A stretch of 53,972 nucleotides of DNA from Xanthobacteraceae bacterium (GTDB taxonomy: Bacteria > Pseudomonadota > Alphaproteobacteria > Rhizobiales > Xanthobacteraceae): positions 1 to 53,972 of the forward strand of contig JASHQI010000101.1 in assembly GCA_030037645.1 (NCBI GenBank). Reading direction: 5' to 3'. The first letter of the stretch is position 1. Every line of letters begins with the position of its first letter. Below, piece by piece: positions 38,359-47,413 of this stretch. The notes under the pieces are model-generated. The model was not told the origin of the DNA. It made no database searches and was given only the letters and a program-made list of their open reading frames with translations. Made by a program: the position numbers and the translations under genes.

Positions 38359-38378
38359 AAGAGCGTTTGGGCGCTCTT
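38359..38378. promoter_or_regulatory. Perfect hairpin in the leader of the DUF3311-symporter operon
   Basis: AAGAGCG (38359-38365) and CGCTCTT (38372-38378) are exact complements around TTTGGG. In the minus-strand transcript it ends 26 bases before the DUF3311 ATG. It has no U-tract, so it is better read as an operator or leader structure than a terminator. Confidence 0.45.
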
Positions 38379-38513
38379 GATTCACAGATTAACCGCTGCA
38401 CCGGCGCGACGCAAAGCGAAATGACGATAAATCAACCAAGTTGTTGCAGTGCAGGAAGAGTCGAATCGGGTGCGCGGTCGGCGGTGCGGAACGGCAAACG
38501 GACATGACGGGAA

Positions 38514-38588
38514 TGGAGCGGGCGAAGGGAATCGAACCCTCGACATACAGCTTGGGAAGCTGTCGTTCTACCACTGAACTACGCCCGC
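38514..38588 (-). tRNA. tRNA-Gly (anticodon CCC), CCA encoded
   Basis: The reverse complement folds into a full cloverleaf: acceptor GCGGGCG/CGCCCGC, D-arm GTTC/GAAC, anticodon stem ACAGC/GCTGT with loop TTCCCAA (anticodon CCC, reads GGG), a 5-base variable loop, and T-arm GAGGG/CCCTT with loop TTCGATT. The discriminator is T and the 3' CCA is encoded. Length 75. It stands alone, between the DUF3311 gene and RidA; no integrase or duplicated 3' end nearby suggests an integration site. Confidence 0.96.
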
Positions 38589-38717
38589 GCTCGGTCAGCA
38601 TAGCCAAGCGTGTCGGCGCGCCGCAAGAGTGGCGGCGCGCCAGCGAAGCTCAATCCATCAGGTGGTCTATTTGCTGCTATGATGCCGCCGTCGACCGACC
38701 GCATCAGGGTGCAGCGC

Positions 38718-39125
38718 ATGCCGCAGTACGAAATTGAGTTTCTGTCGCCGCCGGGCGCCATCAAGCCGACAGGCACTTGGAGTCTTGGTGTCCGCGCCGG
38801 GGATTTTGTCTTTGTAGCCGGCATGCGGGGGATCGATCCCGTAACCGGCATCCTGGTCGACGGTGCCGAGGCCCGCATACGCCAAGCCTTTCTCAATATG
38901 GAAACAATCGTGGAATCGGGTGGCGGCAGGTTGAGCGACGCTGTGCGAATCGTGATCTATGTGACCGACATGTATCGCTATCGACCAGTCGTCAATAAAA
39001 TCCAGGAAGAGCTGTGGGCAGGCGCAGCCTTCCCGCCGCGCACAATCGTCGAGGTCAACCGCCTCAATCAGGACGACATCGTGGAGGTCGAGGGTACGTT
39101 CTTTTGCCCGCCGCAAGGTCGGTAG
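38718..39125 (+). CDS. RidA/YjgF/Rid-family protein
   Basis: Trimeric Rid fold of 135 aa: FVAGMRGIDPVTG, AFLNMETIVESGGGRLSDAVRIVIYVTDM and FPPRTIVEVNRL, the last holding the conserved Arg that binds the carboxylate of imine or enamine substrates. True RidA deaminates 2-aminoacrylate; other Rid branches serve catabolic pathways. I chose the ATG at 38718 with AGGGTG upstream; the frame opens at 38610. It follows the tRNA on the opposite strand. Confidence 0.88.
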   Translation: MPQYEIEFLSPPGAIKPTGTWSLGVRAGDFVFVAGMRGIDPVTGILVDGAEARIRQAFLNMETIVESGGGRLSDAVRIVIYVTDMYRYRPVVNKIQEELWAGAAFPPRTIVEVNRLNQDDIVEVEGTFFCPPQGR

Positions 39126-39148
39126 AGCGGGGTTTGCGATGCTTTGGC

Positions 39149-39493
39149 CTAATCCCGCCCGAACTGCTTGCGCAGCTCCATCTTCGCCTGCTGCAATGTC
39201 TTGCGCCTTGCGCTTGGAAGTTTCTTGCCGGCGCGGTTGATATAGAACACCAGCATCGACATCGCGGAACGATAGGGGTCGGACTTGCGTCGCCGGCTGC
39301 GCTCGGCCGAGCGTTTCAGCGACGCGGCAATGCGCTTGGGATCGCGCCCCTTGAACACGCCACCTTCGAGGTCGAGGGCGTCGCTCTCGCGGGTGACGCG
39401 GCCCGACCAGTAGCGCGTCCCGGAGCTGCGGCCGGTCGGCCGGCGGGTCGTCTTGCGGCGGGTTGTTTTCCGACGATTTGCAGTTTGAGCCAT
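39149..39493 (-). CDS. DUF3175 basic protein
   Basis: 114 residues from the ATG at 39493, with AGGAG 7 bases upstream. The N-terminus is very basic and threonine-rich (RRKTTRRKTTRRPTGR). The conserved part is RYWSGRVTRESDALDLEGGVFK and the C-terminal SMLVFYINRAGKKLPSARR. This matches DUF3175, a small family common in proteobacteria without a known function. The charge suggests nucleic-acid binding, which is only a guess. It is convergent with RidA, 23 bases apart. Confidence 0.8.
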   Translation of the reverse strand: MAQTANRRKTTRRKTTRRPTGRSSGTRYWSGRVTRESDALDLEGGVFKGRDPKRIAASLKRSAERSRRRKSDPYRSAMSMLVFYINRAGKKLPSARRKTLQQAKMELRKQFGRD

Positions 39494-39551
39494 GGCGCGT
39501 CTCCTGGGGAACATCAGGCAAACAGCGCATTGCACCGCTTTGTTCCCGCCA

Positions 39552-40754
39552 TTAGCTGCCGCAATCGCTTGGCGCCGGCAGTCCGGCAAAGCGATCCGCG
39601 ATCCATTGCACAGCGGATGTCGCACTGTCGCGACCAATGAAGCCGTGACCCACCGTCGGCTGAATAATCATACGTACCCTACTGCCGGTCTGGCAGAGCC
39701 GTTGCATATAGTCGTGCGTCACTTGCGGTCGAACCAGTTGGTCGGCCCCTCCTTGCGCCAAAAAGACTGGGATTTGCTGCGGCAACGTGCCCGGCGTGTT
39801 TTCGGCTATCAGCGAGCGCCAGGGTTCTGTCGTGTAGAAGTTTTGCACAGACAGGAATGCTCGATCCAGCGCACGTGAGGGACCGCGCCGCCGCAGAATG
39901 TCGTAGATGGACTCGATGCACTCGCCGGCAAGCCCGTCGATGATCGGCAGCGCGGCGGGCTCGACGACGCGGCCGATCGGCGCATTGAAGATGCGCGACC
40001 ATGACCACAGCGTCATCGCCGTCAGATTCCGGCCGCCATTGGAGCCGAGGTCGTCGGCGAGCAGCGTCGCCAAATCGGTCGCTGGTGCGGCGGCGGCGAC
40101 GCCTACAAGATCAAGGTCTGGCGCGTAGGTCCTGGCGATCATGCCGGTGAACAGCGCGGCCTGCCCGCCCTGCGAATGGCCCCATACCGCAAATCGGTTC
40201 GGCGCTCCGGTCAAGGCCCGCGCTACTCGCACCGAATCGAGCACCGCCCGCGCTTCACTGACGCCGACCAGATACGGATGCGTTTCCGGAGTTCCCAGGC
40301 CGGGATAATCGGTTGCCGCCACAATGTAGCCGCGCCGCACCATGTCGCGCACGCCCTGAATCTGCTGGACGAGGAGCATGGCCAGAGACGGCGCGCACCG
40401 GGGCACTACGCCCGTAGTCGGATGCGCCCAGGCGATGATGGGCCGGGCTGCGGACGGCGCCGATCCAGGCGGGACGATGACGACGCCGGAGACCGGGATC
40501 GATTCATCGTGCAGGCCCGCCGAGAGATACAGGACTCGGATCACAGAAGCTCCGAATGGCGCGGGCAGTCCCAATGACTCCTTCCGAATGAGGGTCCCGG
40601 GAGTGCCGGCGATCTGCTGCGGTGAGGCCTGGTAAAACGACGTTTGTGCTCTGCTGCTCTTGCCGGGCAGGCAAAATCCGAAGATGCAAGCAGCGACAAG
40701 GTTAAAGACGAGCAAGCGAACCGCAGCATCTGTTTCTTTGAGAACGCCTTTCAT
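39552..40754 (-). CDS. Secreted alpha/beta-hydrolase, secretory-lipase (LIP) family
   Basis: 400 aa with a signal peptide (LLVFNLVAACIFGFCLP). The alpha/beta hydrolase core has AWAHPTTG, AATDYPGLG, the nucleophile Ser194 in WGHSQGGQAA, ATDLATLLADDLG and a late FIGRD near the expected His region (TVGHGF). The pattern matches the fungal-type secretory lipases also found in proteobacteria. The substrate may be an ester or lipid in the periplasm or medium. The ATG at 40754 was chosen from the signal peptide; the frame is open upstream to 41000 and overlaps the 3' end of the ior gene. Confidence 0.83.
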   Translation of the reverse strand: MKGVLKETDAAVRLLVFNLVAACIFGFCLPGKSSRAQTSFYQASPQQIAGTPGTLIRKESLGLPAPFGASVIRVLYLSAGLHDESIPVSGVVIVPPGSAPSAARPIIAWAHPTTGVVPRCAPSLAMLLVQQIQGVRDMVRRGYIVAATDYPGLGTPETHPYLVGVSEARAVLDSVRVARALTGAPNRFAVWGHSQGGQAALFTGMIARTYAPDLDLVGVAAAAPATDLATLLADDLGSNGGRNLTAMTLWSWSRIFNAPIGRVVEPAALPIIDGLAGECIESIYDILRRRGPSRALDRAFLSVQNFYTTEPWRSLIAENTPGTLPQQIPVFLAQGGADQLVRPQVTHDYMQRLCQTGSRVRMIIQPTVGHGFIGRDSATSAVQWIADRFAGLPAPSDCGS

Positions 40755-40899
40755 CACGGTCGCCTCGCCTGAACTAAGATACTCTGACGCTTTGCAGACC
40801 GGCGCGGATTTTCTGGGCGGTCGAAAGCACCTTTGCGCAGGAGCAGCACTGGGTTCGCCAGCAAAATCATACCGCACCAGTCGCGGCCGTATCAGTCGG

Positions 40900-43800
40900 C
40901 TATTCCGCCGCGATCCTGCGGTTCGATTGCGATTGAATAGCGGCAAGACACCTTGCAAGCGCTTCGCCCTCGGGATCGAGCAGCGCCGCCGTTCGGGCAT
41001 TGGCGATCGCTTCCGCCGCCTGGCGCGGCGGCATGGCGCCGGCGAGCGCGGGCAGGATCAGCTCCTTCTCAATCAGCCGGTAATTGCCGGTGCCGCGCTT
41101 GTGAGTGTCGCCATAGCCCTTGATGAGGCGAGCGCATTCGGCGATCTCGATGGCGAGCTCCGCGGACGACGGTGCAGCTTGTACGATGAGACGCAGCCAT
41201 GCCTCGATAGCGTGTTGTTCCTCACGGTAGCGGTAAGTCTTCGGCCGCCACGCGCGCAGCTTGGCCAGCACGTAGACGCGCAGGTACCCGAAAATTGACG
41301 CGGAGTTGACCGCCATGCCCCAATGCGCGCAGCCAAGCGCAGGATGACGGTCGGCAAACCCGAGAATGCGCTTGGCCAGCCAGGGCGGCAGGATCGAGCA
41401 GAATTCCTCCACTCCCGGCTTGAGGAATTCGGTGATCGTAAACGGCTGATCCGGCTTGATGCCCATGTGCGCGGCGATCCGTCCCTGCCGGGCCGGATTG
41501 ATTTTCGCTTGCGCCACGCGGATGACGTCCTCGTAAGACATGCGCACGGCGAGGTGCCGCGCCGTCTCCGCAAGCAGCCGGCCGCCGGCTTCGACCTTCG
41601 CGTCGGCATCGCCAATCGACGCAAGCCGATCGAGATAGAACCGTGCATAGGCAAGGTCCTGATAGGCGGCGAGCCGGCGGACTCCTTCGGTCGCAAATGC
41701 GCGTGCGGCTGCAGGCATGCGCGCGATCTCGCGCTCGAGTCCGGCGAGTGAAGAATCCGTTGCATGCGCGCGCTTGGCGGGTTCGGGATGCAACTGCAAC
41801 CCCGCGCACGCCGCGTCGGAGCCGGCGCGGAAGCCGCGCAGGTTCGATTCGACCGCCTTGCCGTCGGCGCGGATCGCGGCCTCGAATGCTTCGGCCGGGA
41901 TGGGCAGCGCGCCAGAACCGGCGATGACGCCGAGCATCACGGCATTGATCATCGCGCCGCTTTCCCGCGCCAGCGCCTCAAGATCGAGTAATAGCGTTTT
42001 TTGCGAATTTTTCTCGACCGCCTGGAGCAAACGCTGCTGGTCGTAGCGGCCGTCGCCCATCGCCATCTTCTCAACCACCAGATACGAGCGGCTGGTCGAG
42101 GCGATGGTCATGGTGCGGTCCGGCGTGACGTAGCCCCCGGCGATGGCACGGCCGGCTTCCATCAGTTCGCTTGCCACCACGAGGTCGACGTCGCCTACAC
42201 CTGGCGCAAGGGCGAGAATCGGCCGGCGCAGGTTGGATGCCGGCCACGCCCACGGCACCATTTCGATGTGGTAAGTGGTTGCCCCGGTACGCTGCGCCAC
42301 GCCCGGGATCGAGGTCGACTGCACGGGAAAATTTTGGGCCTCCGCGGCCGCGACGATCCAATCCGTCAGCACGCCGCCGCCTTCGCCGCCAAGTGCGGCG
42401 ATGAGAACCGTCAGCGGACGCACCTGCGGTTTCCCCGTTGGCCCGGCATGTTCCCTCTGTCCCAGCGGGCTAGGGAGGGGGGTCGGCTGCAGCGGCGGTG
42501 AAATTCGATCCCCCTCTGCCTCGCTTCCGCCGCGCATCCACCCGATCACCGCGCTCCGCATGCGGAACAGCGCGCGATCCCACCAGGTCGGATTGCTGAT
42601 GACGTCGGTGCGATAGAACGACGGGCACAGCACGGCGGCGTGGGCGACTTCGCCACACAGCCCGCAACCGACGCAGCTTTCGATCACGGTCGCCACCGGA
42701 TCGGCGCGCAACGGATCGGGATTGGGCTTGACCGTCAGTGACGGGCATCCGGACAGACGGATGCAGGAGTGATCGCCGGTGCAGATGTCATCGTCGACGC
42801 CATAGCGCGTCGTTACCACGCGCTCGCCCTTCTTGAGCTTTTCGGCAATCTCCCCGCGCAGCCGGCGCTGGCGCGCCAGCATGCACTCGCCGTCGGCGAT
42901 GATGACTTTGAGGCCGCGTTCGGCCGTGCGCATCGCCTCCTTCAGCGCCGCCACCATCTTCGATACGCTGTAGGTGCGCACCGTGCGCAGCCAGGTGACA
43001 CCGAGCGAGCGCAATGTCCTTTCGATGCTGATGCCGGTCGGCGTGCCGCTGCGGTTGGCCTTGCTCGACGGCAGATATTGCTGGCCGGTGGCGGAGGCGT
43101 AACCATTCTGCATTACGATGAGTACGCCGTCGCCCTTGTTGAATATGTTGGAGGCGACGCCGGTGATCAGCCCGTTATGCCAGAAGCCGCCGTCGCCCAT
43201 TACCGCGATCGGACGCTTCTCCATATTCGGGCCGACGGCGGCTGCGCTGGCGAGCGACATGCCGTAGCCGAGAATCGAATTGCCGAGCGAGAACGGGGCA
43301 AAGGTCGCGAACGAATGGCAGCCGATGTCGGCGCTGATATGGGTTGGCCCGATCTCGCGCTGCGCGAGCTTGATAGCCGCGAACACTGGGCGTTCCGGGC
43401 AGCCGGTACAGAAATTCGGCGGACGAGGGGGAATGTCGCCAACGACGGCCAGGACGGCGGGCTTATGCGCGAGCATGTCATTGACGCGCGCCGTGACGCC
43501 ATCGGCGTCAATACCGGCAGGATGCGTCTCGGCCAGAAACGCCGCAAGGCCAGTTAGAAAGACTTCCGACGTGTAATCGCCACTCCTCGGTAGAGCGCCC
43601 TTGCCGTGCACGCGCGTCTCGATGCCGGCACCGCGCAAAATGACGTTGATTTGTTGCTCGATGTAGTCGGGCGAGCCTTCCTCTACCACCAGCACGGCAC
43701 GCTTTTGCGCGCAAAAATTTTTCACTTCCTCGGGCACCAGCGGATAGGCGACGTTGAGCACGTAGATCGGAATGCGCGAGGTGCCGAACAGATCGGCGAG

Positions 43801-44646
43801 ATCAAGCCGCGCCATCGCGCGAATGAGCCCGTTGGTGAGCCCGCCGAGCACCACAATGCCGATCTCGTCGATTTCACCCGGAAGAAATTCGTTGAGTTTG
43901 TGCTCGCGAGTAAATTTCTGCGCCGCCGGCAGCCGCTCTTCAACCTTCAGCCGCTCCTGCGTAAAGATGACCGGAGGGTGGGCGAGCCGGCCGTATTCGA
44001 AGCGCGGCGGACCGTCAAGGCGATGTTGGCGGCTATAGGCGCCACGCTTGTTATCTTTGGTCTGAAACTCACCGGTGAGGTGGCAAGCGCGCACGCGAAG
44101 ATCCAGCATGACCGGCGCGTGGCTCGCCTCTGAAAGCTCGAATCCCTGCTCGACCATATGCACGATGGTCGGCAGATCGGGCCGCGGGTCGAGCAGCCAC
44201 ATCGAGGACTTCATCGCGTAGGCGTAGGAGCGTTCCTGGATGACACTCGCACCTTCGCCGTAATCCTCGCCGAGCACGATCAGCGCGCCGCCGATCACGC
44301 CGGGCGAGGCCAGATTCGACAGCGCGTCGGCCGCCACATTGGTGCCGACAATCGATTTCCATGTCACCGCGCCGCGTAGCGGATAATTGATCGAGGCGCC
44401 GAGCATGGCCGCGGCGGCGGCCTCGTTGGTGCAGGTCTCGACGTGCACGCCGAGTTCTTCGAGCAAATCCGCCGCGTCCACCATGACATCGAGCAGGTGC
44501 GAGACCGGTGCGCCCTGATAGCCGCCCACATAGCTGACGCCCGATTGCAACAGCGCCTTGGTGACGGCAAGAATGCCCTCGCCGCGAAACGTTTTGCCGG
44601 CACCGAGCCGCAGCGCCGCCACTTCCTTTTTGAAAGAACGTTCCAT
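40900..44646 (-). CDS. Fused indolepyruvate:ferredoxin oxidoreductase (IorA-IorB) with C-terminal DUF6537-like region
   Basis: A 1248-residue single polypeptide for oxidative decarboxylation of aryl 2-oxo acids with CoA and ferredoxin. From the N-terminus: a Pyr/alpha domain (1-200), a transketolase-C-like part (about 260-400), a ThDP domain with CTGCPERP and MGDGGFWHNG (about 420-640), two Fe-S motifs (CTGDHSCIRLSGCP and CVGCGLCGEVAH...CP, about 650-700), a low-similarity linker (about 703-740), the IorB/gamma domain (LIAALGGEGGGVLTDWI onwards), and a helical C-terminus. Fused IorAB is known in related bacteria. Divergent from the ABC importer across 145 bases. It could act on indolepyruvate, phenylpyruvate or a related acid. 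Confidence 0.88.
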   Translation of the reverse strand: MERSFKKEVAALRLGAGKTFRGEGILAVTKALLQSGVSYVGGYQGAPVSHLLDVMVDAADLLEELGVHVETCTNEAAAAAMLGASINYPLRGAVTWKSIVGTNVAADALSNLASPGVIGGALIVLGEDYGEGASVIQERSYAYAMKSSMWLLDPRPDLPTIVHMVEQGFELSEASHAPVMLDLRVRACHLTGEFQTKDNKRGAYSRQHRLDGPPRFEYGRLAHPPVIFTQERLKVEERLPAAQKFTREHKLNEFLPGEIDEIGIVVLGGLTNGLIRAMARLDLADLFGTSRIPIYVLNVAYPLVPEEVKNFCAQKRAVLVVEEGSPDYIEQQINVILRGAGIETRVHGKGALPRSGDYTSEVFLTGLAAFLAETHPAGIDADGVTARVNDMLAHKPAVLAVVGDIPPRPPNFCTGCPERPVFAAIKLAQREIGPTHISADIGCHSFATFAPFSLGNSILGYGMSLASAAAVGPNMEKRPIAVMGDGGFWHNGLITGVASNIFNKGDGVLIVMQNGYASATGQQYLPSSKANRSGTPTGISIERTLRSLGVTWLRTVRTYSVSKMVAALKEAMRTAERGLKVIIADGECMLARQRRLRGEIAEKLKKGERVVTTRYGVDDDICTGDHSCIRLSGCPSLTVKPNPDPLRADPVATVIESCVGCGLCGEVAHAAVLCPSFYRTDVISNPTWWDRALFRMRSAVIGWMRGGSEAEGDRISPPLQPTPLPSPLGQREHAGPTGKPQVRPLTVLIAALGGEGGGVLTDWIVAAAEAQNFPVQSTSIPGVAQRTGATTYHIEMVPWAWPASNLRRPILALAPGVGDVDLVVASELMEAGRAIAGGYVTPDRTMTIASTSRSYLVVEKMAMGDGRYDQQRLLQAVEKNSQKTLLLDLEALARESGAMINAVMLGVIAGSGALPIPAEAFEAAIRADGKAVESNLRGFRAGSDAACAGLQLHPEPAKRAHATDSSLAGLEREIARMPAAARAFATEGVRRLAAYQDLAYARFYLDRLASIGDADAKVEAGGRLLAETARHLAVRMSYEDVIRVAQAKINPARQGRIAAHMGIKPDQPFTITEFLKPGVEEFCSILPPWLAKRILGFADRHPALGCAHWGMAVNSASIFGYLRVYVLAKLRAWRPKTYRYREEQHAIEAWLRLIVQAAPSSAELAIEIAECARLIKGYGDTHKRGTGNYRLIEKELILPALAGAMPPRQAAEAIANARTAALLDPEGEALARCLAAIQSQSNRRIAAE

Positions 44647-44791
44647 CGGGCCTTGTCCGCAAACAGTGTCCGTCGGCAGCAGAATGGACAGGTATATCCG
44701 GTTTTGCCGGCAAGGTCAGGGGCGCGGCATCGGCTCGGCTTGGTCTTCAACGGCACTCCGGCTAGGGTGCCGTCCGCCGGCAGCGGGGACC

Positions 44792-45607
44792 ATGCCGGAG
44801 CATGGAAACCCGATGGCCGGCCAGGCGCAGATCGTCATCGAGAAGGTGCATCACACCTATCGTCCGACGCATGGGCGGCCGGTGTTGGCACTGGCCGACG
44901 TGTCGCTTGAGGTGCGGCCGCGCGAATTCCTTGCCCTGCTCGGCCCTTCGGGTTGCGGCAAGTCCACGCTGCTCTATCTGGTCGGTGGGTTTCTGCCGAC
45001 CGAAGCGGGCCGCATCATGGTCGAGAACAAACCGGTCACCGCGCCCGGCCCCGATCGCGGCATCGTGTTCCAGCATTTTGCGCTGTTTCCCTGGAAAACC
45101 GTGCGCGGCAACATCCTCTACGGTCTCGAGCGTCAGAAACTGCCGCGCCCCGAGCGCGAGCGCCGCGCCAGGGCTTTCATCGACCTCGTCGGACTCAAAG
45201 GCTTCGAGGACAGCTATCCGTCGCAATTGTCCGGCGGCATGAAGCAGCGCACCGCGATCGCGCGCACGCTTGCCTTCGATCCGAGCATTCTTTTGATGGA
45301 CGAGCCATTCGGCGCGCTCGATGCGCAGACCCGCTCGCTGATGCAGACCGAACTGCTCAGTATCTGGCAGCGCACGCCCAAGACCGTTATTTTTGTTACC
45401 CACGATGTGCAGGAAGCGGTCTATCTTGCCGATCGTGTGGCCGTGATGTCGGCGCGGCCGGGACGGATCAAAGCCATCGTCGACACCAAGTTCGGCCAGC
45501 GCGATCCCAACATTCTCCGCAGCAAGGAATTCGTCGAAAAGGTCGACGAGCTGTGGAACCTGGTGCGCGTGGAAGCGCTCAAGGCGCAGGAGGTCAAGGC
45601 GCCATGA
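44792..45607 (+). CDS. ABC transporter ATP-binding protein (nitrate/sulfonate/taurine type)
   Basis: The ATPase of the importer encoded by this and the next genes. Walker A is GPSGCGKST (51-59), Q-loop FQHFALFPW, signature LSGGMKQR (146-153), Walker B LLMDEPFGALD and the H-loop VTHDV. The closing M-S-A-R-P-G-R-I is typical of the TauB/SsuB branch. I chose the ATG at 44792 with GGGGA close upstream; the ATG at 44813 with GGAA 5 bases before it is also possible. The stop overlaps permease 1 as ATGA. Confidence 0.94.
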   Translation: MPEHGNPMAGQAQIVIEKVHHTYRPTHGRPVLALADVSLEVRPREFLALLGPSGCGKSTLLYLVGGFLPTEAGRIMVENKPVTAPGPDRGIVFQHFALFPWKTVRGNILYGLERQKLPRPERERRARAFIDLVGLKGFEDSYPSQLSGGMKQRTAIARTLAFDPSILLMDEPFGALDAQTRSLMQTELLSIWQRTPKTVIFVTHDVQEAVYLADRVAVMSARPGRIKAIVDTKFGQRDPNILRSKEFVEKVDELWNLVRVEALKAQEVKAP

Positions 45608-46347
45608 AATCGGCGGCACTTCGCTACTTGCCGCTTTTGCTGCTGGCGCTGCTCTGGGAAGCGCTGGCGCGTTCTAACATTGTCGATTCGCTGGCGCTGC
45701 CGCCATTGAGCAAAGTGGCGGTCTCCTGGATTGATCTGATCCGCGATGGCGAACTCGTCGACAACGGCGCGGTCTCGCTGTATCGCCTGTACGCCGGCCT
45801 GGGCCTTGCCATCGTCATTGGCGGCGCGCTGGGCATGGCCATGGCGCGCTGGCGAACGCTCGACGCATTCGTCAATCCACTGGTGCAATTGTTCTATCCG
45901 CTGCCCAAATCGGCGCTCATTCCGGTGACGGTGATCTGGCTCGGCTTCGGCGACGGCTCCAAAATTCTGTTGATCTTTCTCGGCTGCATGATCCCGGTCA
46001 CCATCGGCGCCTACAACGGCGCGCGCGGCAGCGAGCAGGTTCTGGTTTGGTCGGCGCGCAGCATGGGCGCGAGCCGGCTGCGCATGATGTGGGACGTAGT
46101 AATGCCGAGCGCGCTGCCGGAATTGCTCAACGGCATCCGCACGGCGTTGGCGCTGGCGTTCATCCTCATGGTGAGCTCCGAGCTGATCGCGGCGCAGCAG
46201 GGATTCGGCTACCTGATCGGCTATCTGGGTTCCACCGGCGCCTACGAGGCCATGTACGCGGTGGTGCTCACAGTCGCCTTCCTCGGCTTCGCCGCCGACC
46301 GCATCTATCAACTCCTCATGCAATGGCTGCTGCGATGGCGCGAATAG
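45604..46347 (+). CDS. ABC transporter permease 1
   Basis: 247 aa with about six spans. The EAA-type cytoplasmic loop (WSARSMGASRLRMMWDVVMPSALPELLNGIR) marks the BPD_transp_1 family, and the TauC/SsuC branch is suggested by LPPLSKVAVSWIDLI and FYPLPKSALIPVTVIWLGFGDGSK. It starts at the ATGA overlap and its last bases overlap permease 2, so the three genes are tightly coupled. Confidence 0.93.
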   Translation: MKSAALRYLPLLLLALLWEALARSNIVDSLALPPLSKVAVSWIDLIRDGELVDNGAVSLYRLYAGLGLAIVIGGALGMAMARWRTLDAFVNPLVQLFYPLPKSALIPVTVIWLGFGDGSKILLIFLGCMIPVTIGAYNGARGSEQVLVWSARSMGASRLRMMWDVVMPSALPELLNGIRTALALAFILMVSSELIAAQQGFGYLIGYLGSTGAYEAMYAVVLTVAFLGFAADRIYQLLMQWLLRWRE

Positions 46348-47156
46348 AGGACAACATCTCGCCAGCAACCGCGCGGAGCGACATCTCGCGAAAACTCGAC
46401 ACGGTTTTTCGCAGTGGTGCCGCCGTTTTTTCCATCCTGATCCTGCTGATCGCCTGGGAGCTGTTTGCCCGCAGCGGCAAGGTGACCATGTTCATGCTGC
46501 CGCCGTTCACCGTGGTGGCAGAGACGATCACCAGGGACGCCATGTCCGGCGATCTTTGGATCAACCTCGCGGTGACGCTTTATCGCGCGATGTTCGGGTT
46601 CGGCATCGCCGCCGTCGGCGGAATAACGCTGGCGACGCTGATGTCGCGCGTGCGCGTTATCCACTGGTTCTTTGATCCGATCATTTCGGTCGGCTTTCCA
46701 ATGCCGAAAATCGCCTTCCTGCCGGTCATCATCCTGTGGCTCGGCGTTTATGATGTGTCGAAAATCTGCATCGTGGTGTTCGACTCGGTTTTTCCCGTGC
46801 TGACCGCGACGCTCGCGGGCATCGCCGCGGTGGAGAAAGAGCTGCTGTGGTCGGCGCGCAACATGGGAGCAAACGAGCGCGAACTGACCTGGCAGGTCGT
46901 GCTCCCGGCAGCCTCGCCGCAAATCCTCACCGGCCTGCAAGTGGCGCTGCCGATTGCGCTCATCGTCGAAATCATTGCCGAGATGGTGATGGGCGGCTAT
47001 GGCCTCGGTGGCGCCATGATGACCGCTTCGCGATTTGCCAACTCGCCCGGCGTGTTCGCCGGCCTCGTCGAGATCGCTATCGTCGGCTTTATCCTCATCA
47101 AGGTGATGGCGATGCTCCGCCGCCGGCTCCTGATATGGCACCAGGAAACGGCGTAG
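46323..47156 (+). CDS. ABC transporter permease 2
   Basis: About 277 aa, also six spans, with the EAA loop WSARNMGANERELTWQVVLPAASPQILTGLQ and GFPMPKIAFLPVIILWLGVYDVSK. It is a clear homologue of permease 1 but not a close copy, so the channel is probably a heterodimer, which is unusual for this branch, where one permease normally homodimerises. The start is the ATG at 46323 or the one at 46335; both lie inside the end of permease 1. Confidence 0.92.
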   Translation: MAAAMARIEDNISPATARSDISRKLDTVFRSGAAVFSILILLIAWELFARSGKVTMFMLPPFTVVAETITRDAMSGDLWINLAVTLYRAMFGFGIAAVGGITLATLMSRVRVIHWFFDPIISVGFPMPKIAFLPVIILWLGVYDVSKICIVVFDSVFPVLTATLAGIAAVEKELLWSARNMGANERELTWQVVLPAASPQILTGLQVALPIALIVEIIAEMVMGGYGLGGAMMTASRFANSPGVFAGLVEIAIVGFILIKVMAMLRRRLLIWHQETA

Positions 47157-47413
47157 CCGACCCGGCACTCTGTATCGCTGCGCGGCCGTGAAATGACGTA
47201 ACGAGTCAACATTGAGACATCGTGTCCCATGCGTACGCGTCGACAGCTGGTACAGTCATTGTCCAGAGCTGCCAGCGGGATGTGCCGATTTCCCGCGAAT
47301 TTCAAAGGCAGCGATTGTGCCTCTGGCGGGCAAATCATCCGAGAAATAAATCGACAATGGTTCGTTGCCTTCTGTGTTTGCAGAAGGTTACGCAAGCCTC
47401 TTGGAGGACCGCG

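Noticed and set aside
38514-38588. tRNA-Gly as the attachment site of an integrated element
   Set aside because: No integrase and no repeat of the tRNA 3' end were found nearby.
44953-45603. Long extension upstream of permease 1 in its frame
   Set aside because: It is an alternate frame over the ATPase gene; the permease begins at the ATGA overlap at 45604.
46047-46322. Extension upstream of permease 2 in its frame
   Set aside because: It is an alternate frame over permease 1 without membrane-protein features.
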